NCBI GenBank assembly: GCA_026315105.1
Contig: CM048750.1
Span: forward strand, 263,925,151-263,989,150
Length of the DNA: 64,000 nt
Direction: 5' to 3'
Source: Locusta migratoria
Lineage: Eukaryota; Arthropoda; Insecta; Orthoptera; Acrididae
The notes below the pieces were generated by a model. The model was not told where the DNA came from. It saw nothing but the letters and a program-made list of their open reading frames with translations, and searched no databases. Shown one piece after another: positions 42,848 to 52,555 of the stretch. Numbering within the stretch: the stretch's first letter is position 1; every line of letters begins with the position of its first letter. A program made the position numbers and the translations under genes.

Positions 42848-43210
42848 ACGTTTCACTCACATACAATGCTACACTCCACACAAATGCTTTCAGAAACGAA
42901 TTGACAACATTTAAATTAATATTGGATGTTAACAAGTATCGCTTCTTTAGAAACGCTTTGCTTCCTCTACGTTTCACTCCCGTACAATACTACACTCCAC
43001 ACAAATGCTTTCAGAAAGGAATTGGCAACATTTAAATTAATATCGGATGTTAACAAGTATCGCTTCTTTAGAAACGCATTTCTTCCTCTACGTTGCACTC
43101 CCGTACAATGCTACACTCCACACAAATGCTTTCAGAAAGGAATTCCCAACATTTAAATTAATACTGGATGTTAACAAGTATCGCATCATTAGAAACGCTT
43201 TTCTTCCTAT
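42848..43210. repeat. Tandem array, 3 x 121 bp, inside the LINE
   Basis: Units start ACGTTTCACTC at 42848 and 42969 and ACGTTGCACTC at 43090. Each holds CTACACTCCACACAAATGCT, ACATTTAAATTAATA and GATGTTAACAAGTATCGC. In other copies of this LINE (for example 32640-32760) the unit occurs once, so this is a local amplification. The units differ by several bases each. Confidence 0.88.
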
Positions 43211-43443
43211 AGCCATTCTGCATTTTATATCTTCTCTACTTCAGACATCAGAGGTTATTTTGTTACCCAAATAACAAAGCTCATATGCTTCTTTTATTAT
43301 CTCATTACCTAATATAAGTCCTTAAACATCGCCCGATTTTCTGAAATTCAATTCCATTACCCTCGTTTTACTCTTGTTAATAGAACTTACATCTTCAAGA
43401 CACTGTCCATTCCATTCAATTGCTCTTCCAGATCCTTTGCAGT

Positions 43444-43639
43444 TCAAATGTCTGTAAATCTATCGGACCAAACTGCGTGGTTATCAGTCCGTAGCTTACA
43501 AACTACGTAAACCTAGGTAAACTAACCTAAGGACAACACACACACCCTTGCCCCAGGGAGGACTCGAACCTCCACGGCGAGTAACCGCGCGCTCCGCAGC
43601 GATGCGCTTTAGATCGCTCGACTACTCCAACGCGGCAGG
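43444..43639 (-). mobile_element. SINE, type B head, in the RTE-like LINE
   Basis: TCTGTAAATCTATCGGACCA to GACTACTCCAACGCGGCAG. Perfect 11-bp target duplication TCCTTTGCAGT at 43433-43443 and 43640-43650. Confidence 0.92.
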
Positions 43640-43867
43640 TCCTTTGCAGTCTCTGACAAAATTACTATGTCATCGGCAAACCGCAAAGATTTTATTTCTT
43701 CTCCCTGAACTTTAATTCTATCTCCAAATGTCTCCTTCCATTCCTTCACTGCTTGTTCAATTTACAGATTGAACAACATTGGGGAAAGGCTACAACACTG
43801 TTTCTTTCCAAATTTTTATTGAGATGAGGTTTAACAGCCGTAAGATATTTGAGGAAATGCATACTGT

Positions 43868-44073
43868 GCCGGCTGCGGTGGCCGAGGAGACTGAGGCGCT
43901 TCATACAAGGTCTGCACGACCACTACGGTCGGGGGTTCGAATCCCCCCTCGGGCATGGATATTTGTGCCGTCCTAGTTCGTAAGTAGTTCATAAGTAGTT
44001 TGTAAGTTTAGGGACTGATGACCCCGTAGTTAAGTCCTATAAGCTTTACAAACATTTGAACATTTGAACATTT
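43868..44073 (+). mobile_element. SINE, type A head, complete
   Basis: GCCGGCTGCGGTGGCCGAGG to a tail with CATTTGAA repeated. Perfect 14-bp target duplication GAAATGCATACTGT at 43854-43867 and 44074-44087. The tail multiplication suggests slippage during reverse transcription. Confidence 0.93.
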
Positions 44074-44174
44074 GAAATGCATACTGTAAAAAAAAAAAAA
44101 AAAACAATAATTATAATAATAATAAACAGCTGATGGTTTACAGTATGCATTTACTCAAACTGCCTCTTTCCTCC

Positions 44175-44370
44175 AGCGGTGGAGTAGCCGAGCGGTCCAA
44201 AGCGTCTCGCTGCGGAACGCGCGGTTGCTCGCCATGGTGGTTCGAGTCCTCCCTGGGGCATGGGAGTGTGTGTTTGTACTTAGATTAGTTTACCTAGGCT
44301 TAAGTAGTTTGTAAGCTACGGACTGATGACCACGCAGTTTGGTCCGATAGATTTACAAATATTTGAACTT
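44175..44370 (+). mobile_element. SINE, type B head
   Basis: AGCGGTGGAGTAGCCGAGCG to ATTTGAACTTTTTTTT. The head is lightly diverged. No clean target duplication found. Confidence 0.85.
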
Positions 44371-44499
44371 TTTTTTTGTCTCCTTCCTTTCAAAGCGAGT
44401 TTGAGCCGAGGGAATGGGCAGAAGTGTGGAGCATTGAGATCAGACGAGTATTGTAGATGTTAAAGTTGCACCTCTACCTTTATGTTGTCAGCATCTGTT

Positions 44500-44805
44500 T
44501 GACGATATTATTTGAGTGTGGACGTGCGTTGTAGTGCAACTTGAACATCAGCCACACTGGCCGGATTTCAGTCCGTCAGCTTTCTTCCTTTTTCTTCGAG
44601 TCAAACTCGCTTTGAAATAAATGAGGTTTGGCGATATTTCTGAAATCCAACGAAACGTGACAAGGCATTTGAACAGCACTCTAATGGAAGACTTCGGGCA
44701 AAGGTTCCAGGACATGTACTGCAGAGCTCAGCAGTGCTTAGTCATGGGAGGTGAGTATTCAAAGGGCAGTGCGGTAATTGTAGCTCATAGTTCATTATGT
44801 TAATC
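44500..44805 (+). pseudogene. Mariner-type transposase C-terminal relic, second copy
   Basis: Codons PHWPDFSPSAFFLFLRVKLALK, a stop, then MRFGDISEIQRNVTRHLNST, EDFGQRFQDMYCRAQQCLVM and GGEYSKG match the mariner/SETMAR-type C-terminus: third catalytic region W-P-D-F-S-P and the final G-G-x-Y segment. Only this end is present. The inverted duplication begins about 7 bp after it. Confidence 0.65.
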
Positions 44806-44978
44806 ATACAGGAGTCTTTCGACTGAGCCAGACTTTAGCTGACGATGAGAATCTTTCCCCGCTCCCCCCCTCCCCAGTGGAGGCCGTTCTGGATCCGCCC
44901 CTGCTTCATGTGAGTAAAGAGGTAGCCGTGTTTCAGAACATTGATACTTTCTGTGTCCACCCTGCTACGTGGTTGAAT

Positions 44979-45212
44979 CTAAGAGCTTCTGGATGTGTCG
45001 CTGAGGTACAGCACCCAGTGCTGTTTGCACATACTGCGAAAGTCGATCTGTTGTAGTAGCTTGTGGTGTATTCTGCACAAGTCATTCATTGACCAGATAT
45101 TTACGATATGTGAGAGATCGGGCGAATGGGGAGGCCAAGTCAGTAATGCAGTCCGCTGCGCGACGAACAAGCCCCGAATATCGCCTGCCATATGTGGCCG
45201 CGCATTGTTCTG
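44979..45212 (-). pseudogene. Tc1-like transposase fragment (inverted copy)
   Basis: Minus strand: EQNNARPHMAGDIRGLFVAQ then TWPPHSPDLSHIVNIWSMND. It is the mirror of 46946-47180. The Q-Q-D-N-A-R-P-H aspartate has become N and the S-P-I-E glutamate is V, so two catalytic acids are lost. Confidence 0.75.
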
Positions 45213-45400
45213 TTCTACATCTACATCTACATGGGATACTCTGAAAATCACATTTAAGTGCCTGGCAGAGGGTTCATCGAACCACAATTATACTATTTAT
45301 CTCCTATTCCATTCTCGAATAGCGCGCTGGAAAAAAGAACACCTGGATCTCTCTGTACGAGCTCTGATTTCTCGTATTTTATTCTGGTGATCATTTCTAC
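45213..45400 (-). mobile_element. CR1-type LINE 3' end (inverted copy)
   Basis: Minus-strand 3' terminal 190 bp of the 21029-type LINE, including the ATGTAGATGTAGATG tail and the CTCTGCCAGGCACTTAAATG box. Mirror of 46760-46945. Confidence 0.85.
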
Positions 45401-45566
45401 GCCGGCCGCGGTGGCCGAGGGGACTGAGGCGCTCCAGTCACTACGGTCGGAGGTTCGAATCCCCCCTCGGGCATGGATATTTGTGCCGTCCTTAGTGTTA
45501 GCTAGTTCGTTAGTAGTTTGTAAGTTTAGTGACTGATGACCCCGTAGTTAAGTCCCATAAACTTTA
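45401..45566 (+). mobile_element. SINE, type A, part of the inverted duplication
   Basis: GCCGGCCGCGGTGGCCGAGG to CCCATAAACTTTA. It shares an internal deletion in the head and the variants TTCGTTAGTAGT and TTTAGTGACTGATG with the minus-strand SINE at 46583-46759. So it was copied with the arm rather than inserted independently. Confidence 0.88.
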
Positions 45567-45639
45567 TTGTCAGTGGTTGTATTTTGTTGACTCGTACCTA
45601 CATATGGAGAAATTATCATCTTACTGAAATAAGAAAATA

Positions 45640-45736
45640 TGAAATGTTTGTAAATCTATCGGACTAAACTGCGTGGTCATCAGTCCGTAGCTTACAAACT
45701 ACTTAAACCTAGGTAAACTAACCTAAGGACAAACAC
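45640..45736 (-). mobile_element. SINE, type B, tail half only
   Basis: ATGTTTGTAAATCTATCGGA to AACCTAAGGACAAACAC: body and tail without the tRNA-like head. Confidence 0.8.
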
Positions 45737-46218
45737 TAAATGTAGACAACGTGATGGGAGACTACACAGATGTTGGTTTATGTATCGGCACACTGTACCT
45801 GCTATTATCATTTGGGGTGGTACTGAATACCACTCCCATGTCCCCCTAGAGCAGGGCCGGTGAGAAATTATGCACACATGCGGTGTCTCTACATATGTGC
45901 GACTTCCGGGTCACACTTCGCACGCCACAGCCTTTCATATAGCGCAGAGCTGCGGTCGGGTAAACTAGACTGGGTGTCTTGCACTGTCGCTTGTGCAGCA
46001 TAAACAAGGAAGTGGAGCCGTCACCGTTCGCTGTGTACTCGTGTCTAAGAACAGATGTCGTTGCTCGCTGCCTCACATGCGCGCGCCTGTGCAGCACTTC
46101 CGCATCTCTGTACTGTGTGCAACGTTTGTCCGGTCCTGTCCTAGACACATTGCCAGTATACTTCTTAAGTGTTGGAGCCTGTGGGCGTCCCGTACCTACA
46201 GAGCTCGCCGAAGGCCTT
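45737..46218. other. Spacer between inverted arms, nothing recognised
   Basis: Frames on both strands (45979-46374, 45846-46559) partly overlap LINE sequence and otherwise show no domain. Repeat-like GC-rich DNA of unknown origin. Confidence 0.4.
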
Positions 46219-46945
46219 ATAATATCGTGGGAAAGGCGAACCAGAGACTGCGTTTTATTGGCAGAACGCTTAAAACGTGTAACAGAACTACAAAAGAAAC
46301 TGCATACACTACGCTTGTCGGTCCATTTTTGGAGTAATGCAGCCCAGTGTGGGATCCTTAACAGGTGGGTTTGACGGAGGATATCGAAAGAGTCCAAAGT
46401 ATTGTCACGATACAGGGGAGACAGCGCTACGGAAATGATACAGGATCTGGAATGGGAATCATTACAACAACGGCGCTTATCGCTGCGGCGTGGGCTACTT
46501 GCGAAACTCCAATCGCCAACATTCTCCTCCGAATGCGAAAATACATTGTTGACTCCCACTTACATAGGTACAAATGATGTTGTTTGCTGTTTGTATAGTT
46601 TATGGGACTTAACTACGGGGTCATCAGTCACTAAACTTACAAACTACTAACGAACTAGCTAACACTAAGGACGGCACAAATATCCATGCCCGAGGGGGGA
46701 TTCGAACCCCCGACCGTAGTGACTGGAGCGCCTCAGTCCCCTCGGCCACCGCGGCCGGCGTAGAAATGATCACCAGAATAAAATACGAGAAATCAGAGCT
46801 CGTACAGAGAGATCCAGGTGTTCTTTTTTCCAGCGCGCTATTCGAGAATGGAATAGGAGATAAATAGTATAATTGTGGTTCGATGAACCCTCTGCCAGGC
46901 ACTTAAATGTGATTTTCAGAGTATCCCATGTAGATGTAGATGTAG
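46219..46945 (+). mobile_element. CR1-type LINE, 3' part, split by a SINE
   Basis: AATATCGTGGGAAAGGCGAA onward is highly similar to 23649-24192. It covers the RT C-terminus (broken frames), a small deletion at the VQRRAARF block, a SINE at 46583-46759, and the 3' end with tail ATGTAGATGTAGATG. It was inserted into the Tc1-like fragment that follows. Confidence 0.85.
46583..46759 (-). mobile_element. SINE, type A, inserted in CR1 LINE
   Basis: GTTTGTATAGTTTATGGGAC to CCACCGCGGCCGGCG. Flanks GGTACAAATGAT and GCGTAGAAATGAT are the imperfect target duplication. The original of the arm copy at 45401. Confidence 0.88.
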
Positions 46946-47348
46946 AACAGAACAATGCGCGGCCACATATGGCAGGCGATATTCGGGGCTTGTTCGTCGC
47001 GCAGCGGACTGCATTACTGACTTGGCCTCCCCATTCGCCCGATCTCTCACATATCGTAAATATCTGGTCAATGAATGACTTGTGCAGAATACACCACAAG
47101 CTACTACAACAGATCCACTTTCGCAGTATGTGCAAACAGCACTGGGTGCTGTACCTCAGCGACACATCCAGAAGCTCTTAGATTCAACCACGTAGCAGGG
47201 TGGACACAGAAAGTATCAATGTTCTGAAACACGGCTACCTCTTTACTCACATGAAGCAGGGGCGGATCCAGAACGGCCTCCACTGGGGAGGGGGGGAGCG
47301 GGGAAAGATTCTCATCGTCAGCTAAAGTCTGGCTCAGTCGAAAGACTC
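46592..47348. repeat. Right arm of a 750-bp inverted duplication
   Basis: Probably the source arm. Here the SINE, CR1 LINE, Tc1 fragment and hAT MITE each continue past the arm limits, whereas in the left arm they are cut at the breakpoints. The outer breakpoint (47348) lies inside the hAT MITE, the inner one inside the SINE tail. Confidence 0.9.
46946..47180 (+). pseudogene. Tc1-like transposase fragment
   Basis: EQNNARPHMAGDIRGLFVAQ, LTWPPHSPDLSHIVNIWSMN, then HHKLLQQIHFRSMCKQHWVL: the second and third catalytic blocks of a Tc1-type transposase with both key acids replaced (D to N, E to V). 5'-truncated by the CR1 insertion. A different family from the 40013 element. Confidence 0.75.
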
Positions 47349-47513
47349 TAGAACCCGCCAACCCTTTTCACCCCACGCCCAATCAAACAAAAAACGTCTC
47401 ACAGTTTTGAATACTCAATGCAGTGATAGCATGCTAGCTTCGCATTCTTATATATAGAACGCCGTTGCCGGGGGCGTACGACCCTACGTCTCCCCCTTGG
47501 ATCTCTCTCTCTC

Positions 47514-47544
<31 letters not shown>

Positions 47545-47741
47545 TCTTATGGGACTTAACTACGGGGTCATCAGTCCCTAAACTTACAAACTGTTTATGA
47601 ACTACTTACGAACTAGGACTGCACAAATATCCATGCCCGAGGGGGGATTCGAAGCCCCGACCGTAGTGGCCGTGCAGACCGTGACTGAAGCGCCTCAGTC
47701 CCCTCGGCCACCGCGGCCGGCCCCCCTTGGATCCGCCTATG
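47257..47741. mobile_element. hAT-type MITE, split by a SINE
   Basis: Ends CAGGGGCGGATCCAG and the inverted TTGGATCCGCCTATG are imperfect TIRs. A perfect 8-bp target duplication ACATGAAG lies at 47249-47256 and 47742-47749. Without the SINE it is about 255 bp and non-coding. Confidence 0.8.
47504..47721 (-). mobile_element. SINE, type A head, in the hAT MITE
   Basis: Preceded by CT and T runs (47504-47542) at its tail; head end CCACCGCGGCCGG. Perfect 12-bp target duplication CCCCCTTGGATC at 47492-47503 and 47722-47733. Confidence 0.9.
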
Positions 47742-47783
47742 ACATGAAGTGATGAGTGCCACCGACAACGATCACAAATCGAT

Positions 47784-48185
47784 TGCTGCGGTGGAATAGC
47801 CGGGCATTCTAAGGCGCCTTGCTGAGAAATACGCGGTTGCTCGCCGTCGTAGGTTCGAATCCTTCCTGCGGCACGGGTGTGTGTGTTTTGTCCTTAGGTT
47901 AGTTAAAATATTTTTTTAAGTCTAGGGACTGATGACCGTTGTTCAAATGTTTGTAAAACGTATGGGACTTAACTACGGGGTCATCAGTCCCTAAGCTTAC
48001 AAACTACTTATGAACTAGCTAAGACTGAGGACGGCACAAATATCCATGCCCGAGGGGGGATTCGAACCCCCGACCGTAGTGGCCGTGCAGACCGTGACTG
48101 AAGCGCCTCAGTCCCCTCGGCCACCGCGGCCGGCTATGGCCGTTGTAGTTCGGTCCAATACGTTTACAAACATTTGAACATTTGG
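47784..48185 (+). mobile_element. SINE, type B, split by a type A SINE
   Basis: Head TGCGGTGGAATAGCCGGGCA and B box GGTTCGAATCC at 47784-47938. The tail GTTCGGTCCAATACGTTTAC...CATTTGAACATTT resumes at about 48147. The intervening minus-strand SINE broke it. Confidence 0.85.
47943..48135 (-). mobile_element. SINE, type A, nested in a type B SINE
   Basis: TCAAATGTTTGTAAAACGTA to CCACCGCGGCCGGCT. Target duplication ATG(A/G)CCGTTGT, 11 bp with one mismatch, at 47932-47942 and 48136-48146. Confidence 0.92.
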
Positions 48186-48196
48186 TTCCACATTTC

Positions 48197-48625
48197 TAGA
48201 TTATCGGAAGGTTATTGATTATGTACATCTCAAGCGGTTTCAGATCAAATTACTTATGGAATATCGACACAGTTGTGCGATTTGATTCGTTATTTCCTGT
48301 CAGAAAGGACACGTACTTAATATTAGCTGACATTGCCGGATTTGGAGGCGATTTGATTTTGAAGAATATAAAAAAAAGTGATAACTGGCATTCCCAAGGG
48401 AAGTGTTACAAGGCCCCGACTGTTCCTTATCTTTATAAACGATTTGGGAGACAATCTGAGCAGCTCTCTTACACTATCCACGGATTGTGCTCTTGCTTAT
48501 CGTTTAATCAAGTTGCCAGACCATCAAAAACAGCTGTAAACCGGTTTAGATAAGATATCTGCCTGATGCAAAATTGGCAATTGCTTCTAAGTAATGAAAA
48601 ACTGTGAAGTCATTCATTTGAGCGC
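48197..48625 (+). mobile_element. CR1-type LINE RT fragment, heavily decayed
   Basis: Across several frames it shows remnants of RT: FPVRKDT(Y), PKGSVT-like motif B near 48395, INDLGDNLSSS and an altered F-A-D-D (STDCA), then DKISA and NCEVIHLSAK. Related to the 21029 LINE but far more mutated. Confidence 0.65.
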
Positions 48626-48879
48626 TAAAATAAATGACAATTATCAGGACCAACAATATCCTCATGCAAACGTACGAAAACTGCCATATTCAGAAAGCTA
48701 TAGCCGAGAACAAACAATTAATAAATGAGCAGATAAACATCACTGAAAACGTAATCAAAGAATTGAGACAGTAATTAAAGACAAAAAATCACACAAACAC
48801 ACACACCATTTCACAAGGAAGAAAGAAAAAAAAAAATAAAAACAAGCAATCCCACATCTCCCACCTCCCTCTCTTTCGA

Positions 48880-48882
<3 letters not shown>

Positions 48883-48916
<34 letters not shown>

Positions 48917-49112
48917 AAAATGTTCAAATGTTTGTATAGTCTATGGGACTTAACTACGGGGTCATCAGTCCCTAAACTTACAAACTACTTATGAACTACT
49001 TACGAACTACGACGGCACAAATATCCATGCCCGAGGGGGCATTCGAACCCCCGACCGTAGTGGCCGTGCTGACCGTGACTGGAGCGCCTCAGTCTCCTCG
49101 GCCACCGCGGCC

Positions 49113-49174
<62 letters not shown>
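48883..49174. repeat. (TC)n microsatellite split by a SINE
   Basis: TC repeats at 48883-48915 and 49115-49174 flank a SINE, which therefore inserted into a pre-existing microsatellite. Exact lengths may be unreliable. Confidence 0.9.
48916..49114 (-). mobile_element. SINE, type A, inserted in a (TC)n tract
   Basis: TAAAAATGTTCAAATGTTTG to CCACCGCGGCCGGC. The target duplication is hidden in the TC repeat. Confidence 0.9.
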
Positions 49175-49175
<1 letters not shown>

Positions 49176-49177
<2 letters not shown>

Positions 49178-49186
49178 ACACACACA

Positions 49187-49232
<46 letters not shown>
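49176..49232. repeat. (CA)n microsatellite
   Basis: CACACACAAACACACA-type run directly following the (TC)n tract. Confidence 0.9.
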
Positions 49233-49236
<4 letters not shown>

Positions 49237-49238
49237 CT

Positions 49239-49500
49239 CTATATCCCTCCCACGCCCTCTCTTCCTTGGCGACAATCTTATAAATCCTGACAACGGCTTT
49301 CAGCTCGACAAAAATTGGAATCCTGTGATTAATATCATCCAGTAACAGCGTAATCGACGCCATCAATAGATTATCAAAGATTAGAAGACTATTGTTCTTC
49401 CACCACCAAGGGCAGCACATACAACTCGGCTGTATCGCACATGACATCTCTAACGCATGCGCAAAGCGATATCAGTACTTTTGGCAAGCGCAAGAACCAC
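49239..49500. other. Unrecognised sequence before a Penelope-type terminus
   Basis: The minus-strand codons FDNLLMASITLLLDDINHRI are not assigned to a family. Possibly the inner part of the element whose hammerhead-like motif follows at 49544. Confidence 0.3.
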
Positions 49501-49543
49501 TATAAACACCGCAACTGCACCTGAGCTCTTCAGTACTCGCTAC

Positions 49544-49580
49544 TCACATGAAGATGGCCGGGCGTTTCCAGGCCGAAATA
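49544..49580 (+). ncRNA. Hammerhead-like motif
   Basis: CACATGAAGAT, helix II GGCC-GGGCGTTTCCA-GGCC, then GAAA and TATAGTG. CAC and GTG could form a short stem I. A CTATAAA box lies about 42 bases upstream (49499-49505). First core base altered. Confidence 0.35.
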
Positions 49581-49689
49581 TAGTGTCATAATGACAACGG
49601 GATCCGGCCGTACACCCGAATGTCACACTGTAGTGTTGTTTATATATAATGCAGAGTACCCGTGTGTTTGTTGATTCGTTGTTTGTGTG

Positions 49690-50340
49690 AACTTGTTGCA
49701 TACAAGTATACAGTTTTGTTCCAATCTTTATGAAATTTTGCACACGTAAGCTTCATTCCATGAGGACGACCACCGTACGATTAAGGATCTCGTATAACAC
49801 ACAGTTCGCGAGATATAACGTCATAATGATATGCGCTAAAAACTGCTGCATCAAGCGACGATGCTGCACATTTCGTACAAAAACAGTGGACCGATGTCAA
49901 CCAAATTTGTTATACATATTCCTTACCGTGAAATAACAATAGGTGTAGGGGTCAGAATCACATACGACACCTGGTTCAGGAGGTATAACGTTATAAACAG
50001 TAGGAGTCATTAAAAAAAGTCAAGCGACGAGACATTAGTCACACACTTCATTTGAATGAGAGTGCTTAGCGACTTACAACAAACTTTAAACATAATTTAC
50101 AACCTTTACTATACTTCTTCTCTCTGAGAACCACATCAAAACGATGAAAGGAAAAAAGTTATTGCTTACTACTTTTCCGCTCTTCCTGGAGTAAAACTAC
50201 AGCATTCGGTACGACGTTACAATTTGTAATTTCCACACTACAAATCGTACTGATGGGGAATTTCCTGAGAGTGTACACTCATATAGCTGAATGTATCTTC
50301 TAAATTGCACCACAGTACGACATGTAGTTCATGACACATG
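49690..50340 (-). repeat. Interspersed repeat family, copy 2 (inverted)
   Basis: The reverse complement aligns with 13400-14090 over most of its length: CTATATGAGTGTA, AGTAGTAAGC, AATTATGTTTAAAGTTTGTT, TTTCACGGTAAGGAAT and GCAAAATTTCATAAAGATTGG. Non-coding. Confidence 0.75.
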
Positions 50341-50857
50341 AGGATATAAAGAGTTACGTTCATGGAAAACCGCCCTAACATGCTTCAGGTTCCAATCTAT
50401 TACTTCTTCAACACTAACTATATTCACAAAAGATTTTACACACTTACAGTACTTATATACAAATGAATATATACCTGCAAAATTATACAATTGTACAGTA
50501 TTCAATTCAATAAATATGAGATATGTACTGCGATGGGTAAAAACTGTCTCGTCATACACCACGATTTCATCCATTTCTTCAGGTATTCCCGTCAACTTAA
50601 GAAAATTCTTGAAAGCTGACAGCTGCAGGCGAAAGCGATAGACGTGTGTAGAGCTACAAGGAAAGGAACAGGATGAAACAGTGTGCCAGCAACGAATACC
50701 CATTATATCCGACAGATCTACCATTTAGCTTCAAGAGACTGCTGTTCCAGTGAGACTAGCATTTTTTGTTGGGATTAAAAAATCACAGGGCAGTCTGTTG
50801 AACACTGCATAGTGGATTTGACATCTCCATGTTTCCCAAACGGACAACTACGTGACG

Positions 50858-51050
50858 CCTGCCGCAGTGGCCGAGCGGTCTGCTGATGGCCATCCACGGT
50901 CTTCACGGACGCTGCGGTCGGGGGTTCGAATTCCCCCTCAGACATAGATGTTTGTGCCGTCTTTAGTATAAGCTAGTTCATAAGTAGTTTGTAAGTTTAG
51001 GGACTAATGACCCCGTAGTTAAGTCCTATAATCCCTACAAACAAACAACA
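50858..51050 (+). mobile_element. SINE, type A variant
   Basis: GCCTGCCGCAGTGGCCGAGC, a divergent head (TGCTGATGGCCATCCACGGT), B box GGTTCGAATTC, body and an ACAAACAAACAAC tail in place of CATTTGAAC. Possible target duplication ACAACT(A/T)C(G/A)TG. Confidence 0.8.
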
Positions 51051-51316
51051 AACAACTTCATGTTGCTGTCTTAGCGGTGGGGTAACCAAAGAATTTATTC
51101 ACACTAAATCCTTGGCAAGTAACTAGACATATTGTTTATATTCATGTTTTGAATTAAATTAATGTAGGAATTGTTATATGTCATTCGTGTTTTGGTTACC
51201 ACCTTTCCTTATTTGGAAAGTATCTCATGTGTTTGTACATTATGCAAGATAGTCTTCCGTAATTAAAACTTCCAGGCTAAGTTGCCGTGGTCCATCATTA
51301 AAACTTCTTACTCCCG

Positions 51317-51353
51317 ACGTTTCGTCGCCTACTGCGGGCAACATCTTCAAGGG
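51317..51353 (-). ncRNA. Hammerhead-like motif, left terminus
   Basis: Minus strand: CCCTTGAAGAT, helix II GTTGCC-CGCAGTA-GGCGAC (one mismatch), then GAAACGTCG. Mirror of 52757-52793. Confidence 0.4.
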
Positions 51354-51565
51354 TGAGTCGACGATTGCCTACTAGGCGCTGGAGGTCCTGCTTATATAGA
51401 TGGCATAGATGGCGCCACCACTTGTCACGTGCTGCCGACTATGAAGCTATCTTTGACCAACGTCATCTCTCTCGATTACAAGTAATCGATTGTCGTATCT
51501 TTGGTTCAAAGTTGACCGCCAAATCTTATCTAATTTCAAACCTTCGTCTTTTTCTGTTAAAATTA

Positions 51566-51830
51566 TTATGGTGTTCCTACATTTCTATAGCTTCTCTGTA
51601 CATGCGTGTGTAATAATGTGACGTCCTGGCAAGCTAGCACGCTCGTTTCACTAAATTTTATTTCATGGTCACCACGTGTAAAAACATGCTCTGCCACAGC
51701 TGACTTGTCTGTGAGACCCAGACGACAATCCCTTTTATGTTTCAATATGCGAGTATTAGCATTACGTTTTGTTGTTCCTATATACACCATGCCAAAGCTA
51801 CAGGGAATTTTATACACCCCAGACGTTTCT
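51566..51830 (-). pseudogene. GIY-YIG endonuclease, Penelope-like (left copy)
   Basis: Minus strand: SGVYKIPCSFGMVYIGTTKR (GIY-YIG motif G-V-Y...Y-I-G), NANTRILKHKRDCRLG, DKSAVAEHVFTRGDHEIKFS. The conserved T-K-R arginine and the A-V-A-E-H helix with its glutamate are kept. Upstream it runs into a short non-homologous leader at the palindrome centre, so no RT is attached. In Penelope-like elements this domain nicks target DNA. Confidence 0.8.
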
Positions 51831-51835
51831 AGACC

Positions 51836-52140
51836 TACCAAGAAAATTAGCGAATGCTTACGATCGGTGAAAGACGCACGATATGCCCTAGCAACGCCTG
51901 GGGTGTATAAAATTCCCTGTAGCTGTGGCATGGTGTATATAGGAGCAACAAAAAGGAATGCTAATACTCGCATATTGAAACATAAAAGGGATTGTCGTCT
52001 GGGTCTCACAGACAAGTCAGCTGTGGCAGAGCATGATTTTACACGTGGTGACCATGAAATAAAATTTAGTGTAACGAGCGTGCTAGCCAGGACGTCGCAT
52101 TATTACACACGCATGTACAGAGAAGCTATAGGAATACATC
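51836..52140 (+). pseudogene. GIY-YIG endonuclease, Penelope-like (right copy)
   Basis: SRPTKKISECLRSVKDARYA is the linker normally following the RT. Then GVYKIPCSCGMVYIGATKRN, NTRILKHKRDCRLGLTDKSA, VAEHDFTRGDHEIKF and the final YYTRMYREAIGIH. All the motif positions I can judge are intact, including the paired C-S-C, but the RT part and start codon are missing and the frame runs into an inserted LINE fragment. The frame is longer (51606-52358) only because unrelated codons join at both ends. Confidence 0.82.
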
Positions 52141-52555
52141 ATCATCATCATCATTTGGTTGTCTGCCGTACGGCAGGTTTAGACTGCATAGCCCTCCATG
52201 CTTCTCTGTCTTTTGCGATCATCTTCGTTCTTTGGTACCCTCCTAGTGGCTTGCTGACGCCATCCACCATCTGGTACCTTCTTCTGCCCCTTCCTCTCTT
52301 TCCCGGAACGCAACCCTCAATTGCCTCTACCAGAAGGCAATCTCGTCTTAAACTGTAGCCTAGCCAGTTCAGTTTTCTGTTCTTTATCGTCAGCAACATC
52401 CTCCGTTCCTCCCCAACTCTGTTCAGTACTTCTTCATTTCTGACTTTATCGATCCAGCTGATATTCTCCATTCTACGCCATATCCACATTTCGCAAGCTT
52501 CAATTTTCTTCTCATCTTGCTTTCTCAATGTCCACGTTTCTGCTCCATATAAGGC
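52140..52555 (-). mobile_element. LINE 3' fragment inserted in the Penelope-like element
   Basis: Minus strand 52151-52528: KIEACEMWIWRRMENISWID, NEEVLNRVGEERRMLLTIKN, LNWLGYSLRRD, GKRGRGRRRYQMVDG. It is the C-terminal tail of a non-LTR polyprotein. ATCATCATCATCATCAT at its 3' edge (52139) is the LINE's short repeat tail. The left arm lacks it, so the insertion is later than the palindrome. Confidence 0.8.

Larger units (their letters stand above)
42489..43805 (-). mobile_element. RTE-like LINE, 3' half, with internal tandem expansion
   Basis: The 3' end at 42489 reads GTTGTTGCTGTGGTCTTCAG. Minus-strand homology to 32250-33297 continues through the C-terminal region and the RT thumb, with many stops. 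A 121-bp internal segment is present three times in tandem, and a type B SINE sits at 43444-43639. GCAAACCGCAAAGATTTTAT beyond the SINE is the complement of the F-A-D-D region. Confidence 0.8.
44812..45560. repeat. Left arm of a 750-bp inverted duplication
   Basis: Reverse complement of 46592-47348, with only scattered differences visible. It holds, inverted, part of a hAT MITE, a Tc1-like transposase fragment, a CR1 3' end and most of a type A SINE. Confidence 0.9.

Noticed and set aside
45846..46559. 237-codon minus-strand frame as a gene
   Set aside because: It is largely the antisense of CR1 LINE sequence (compare 23625-24004), joined to unassigned spacer.
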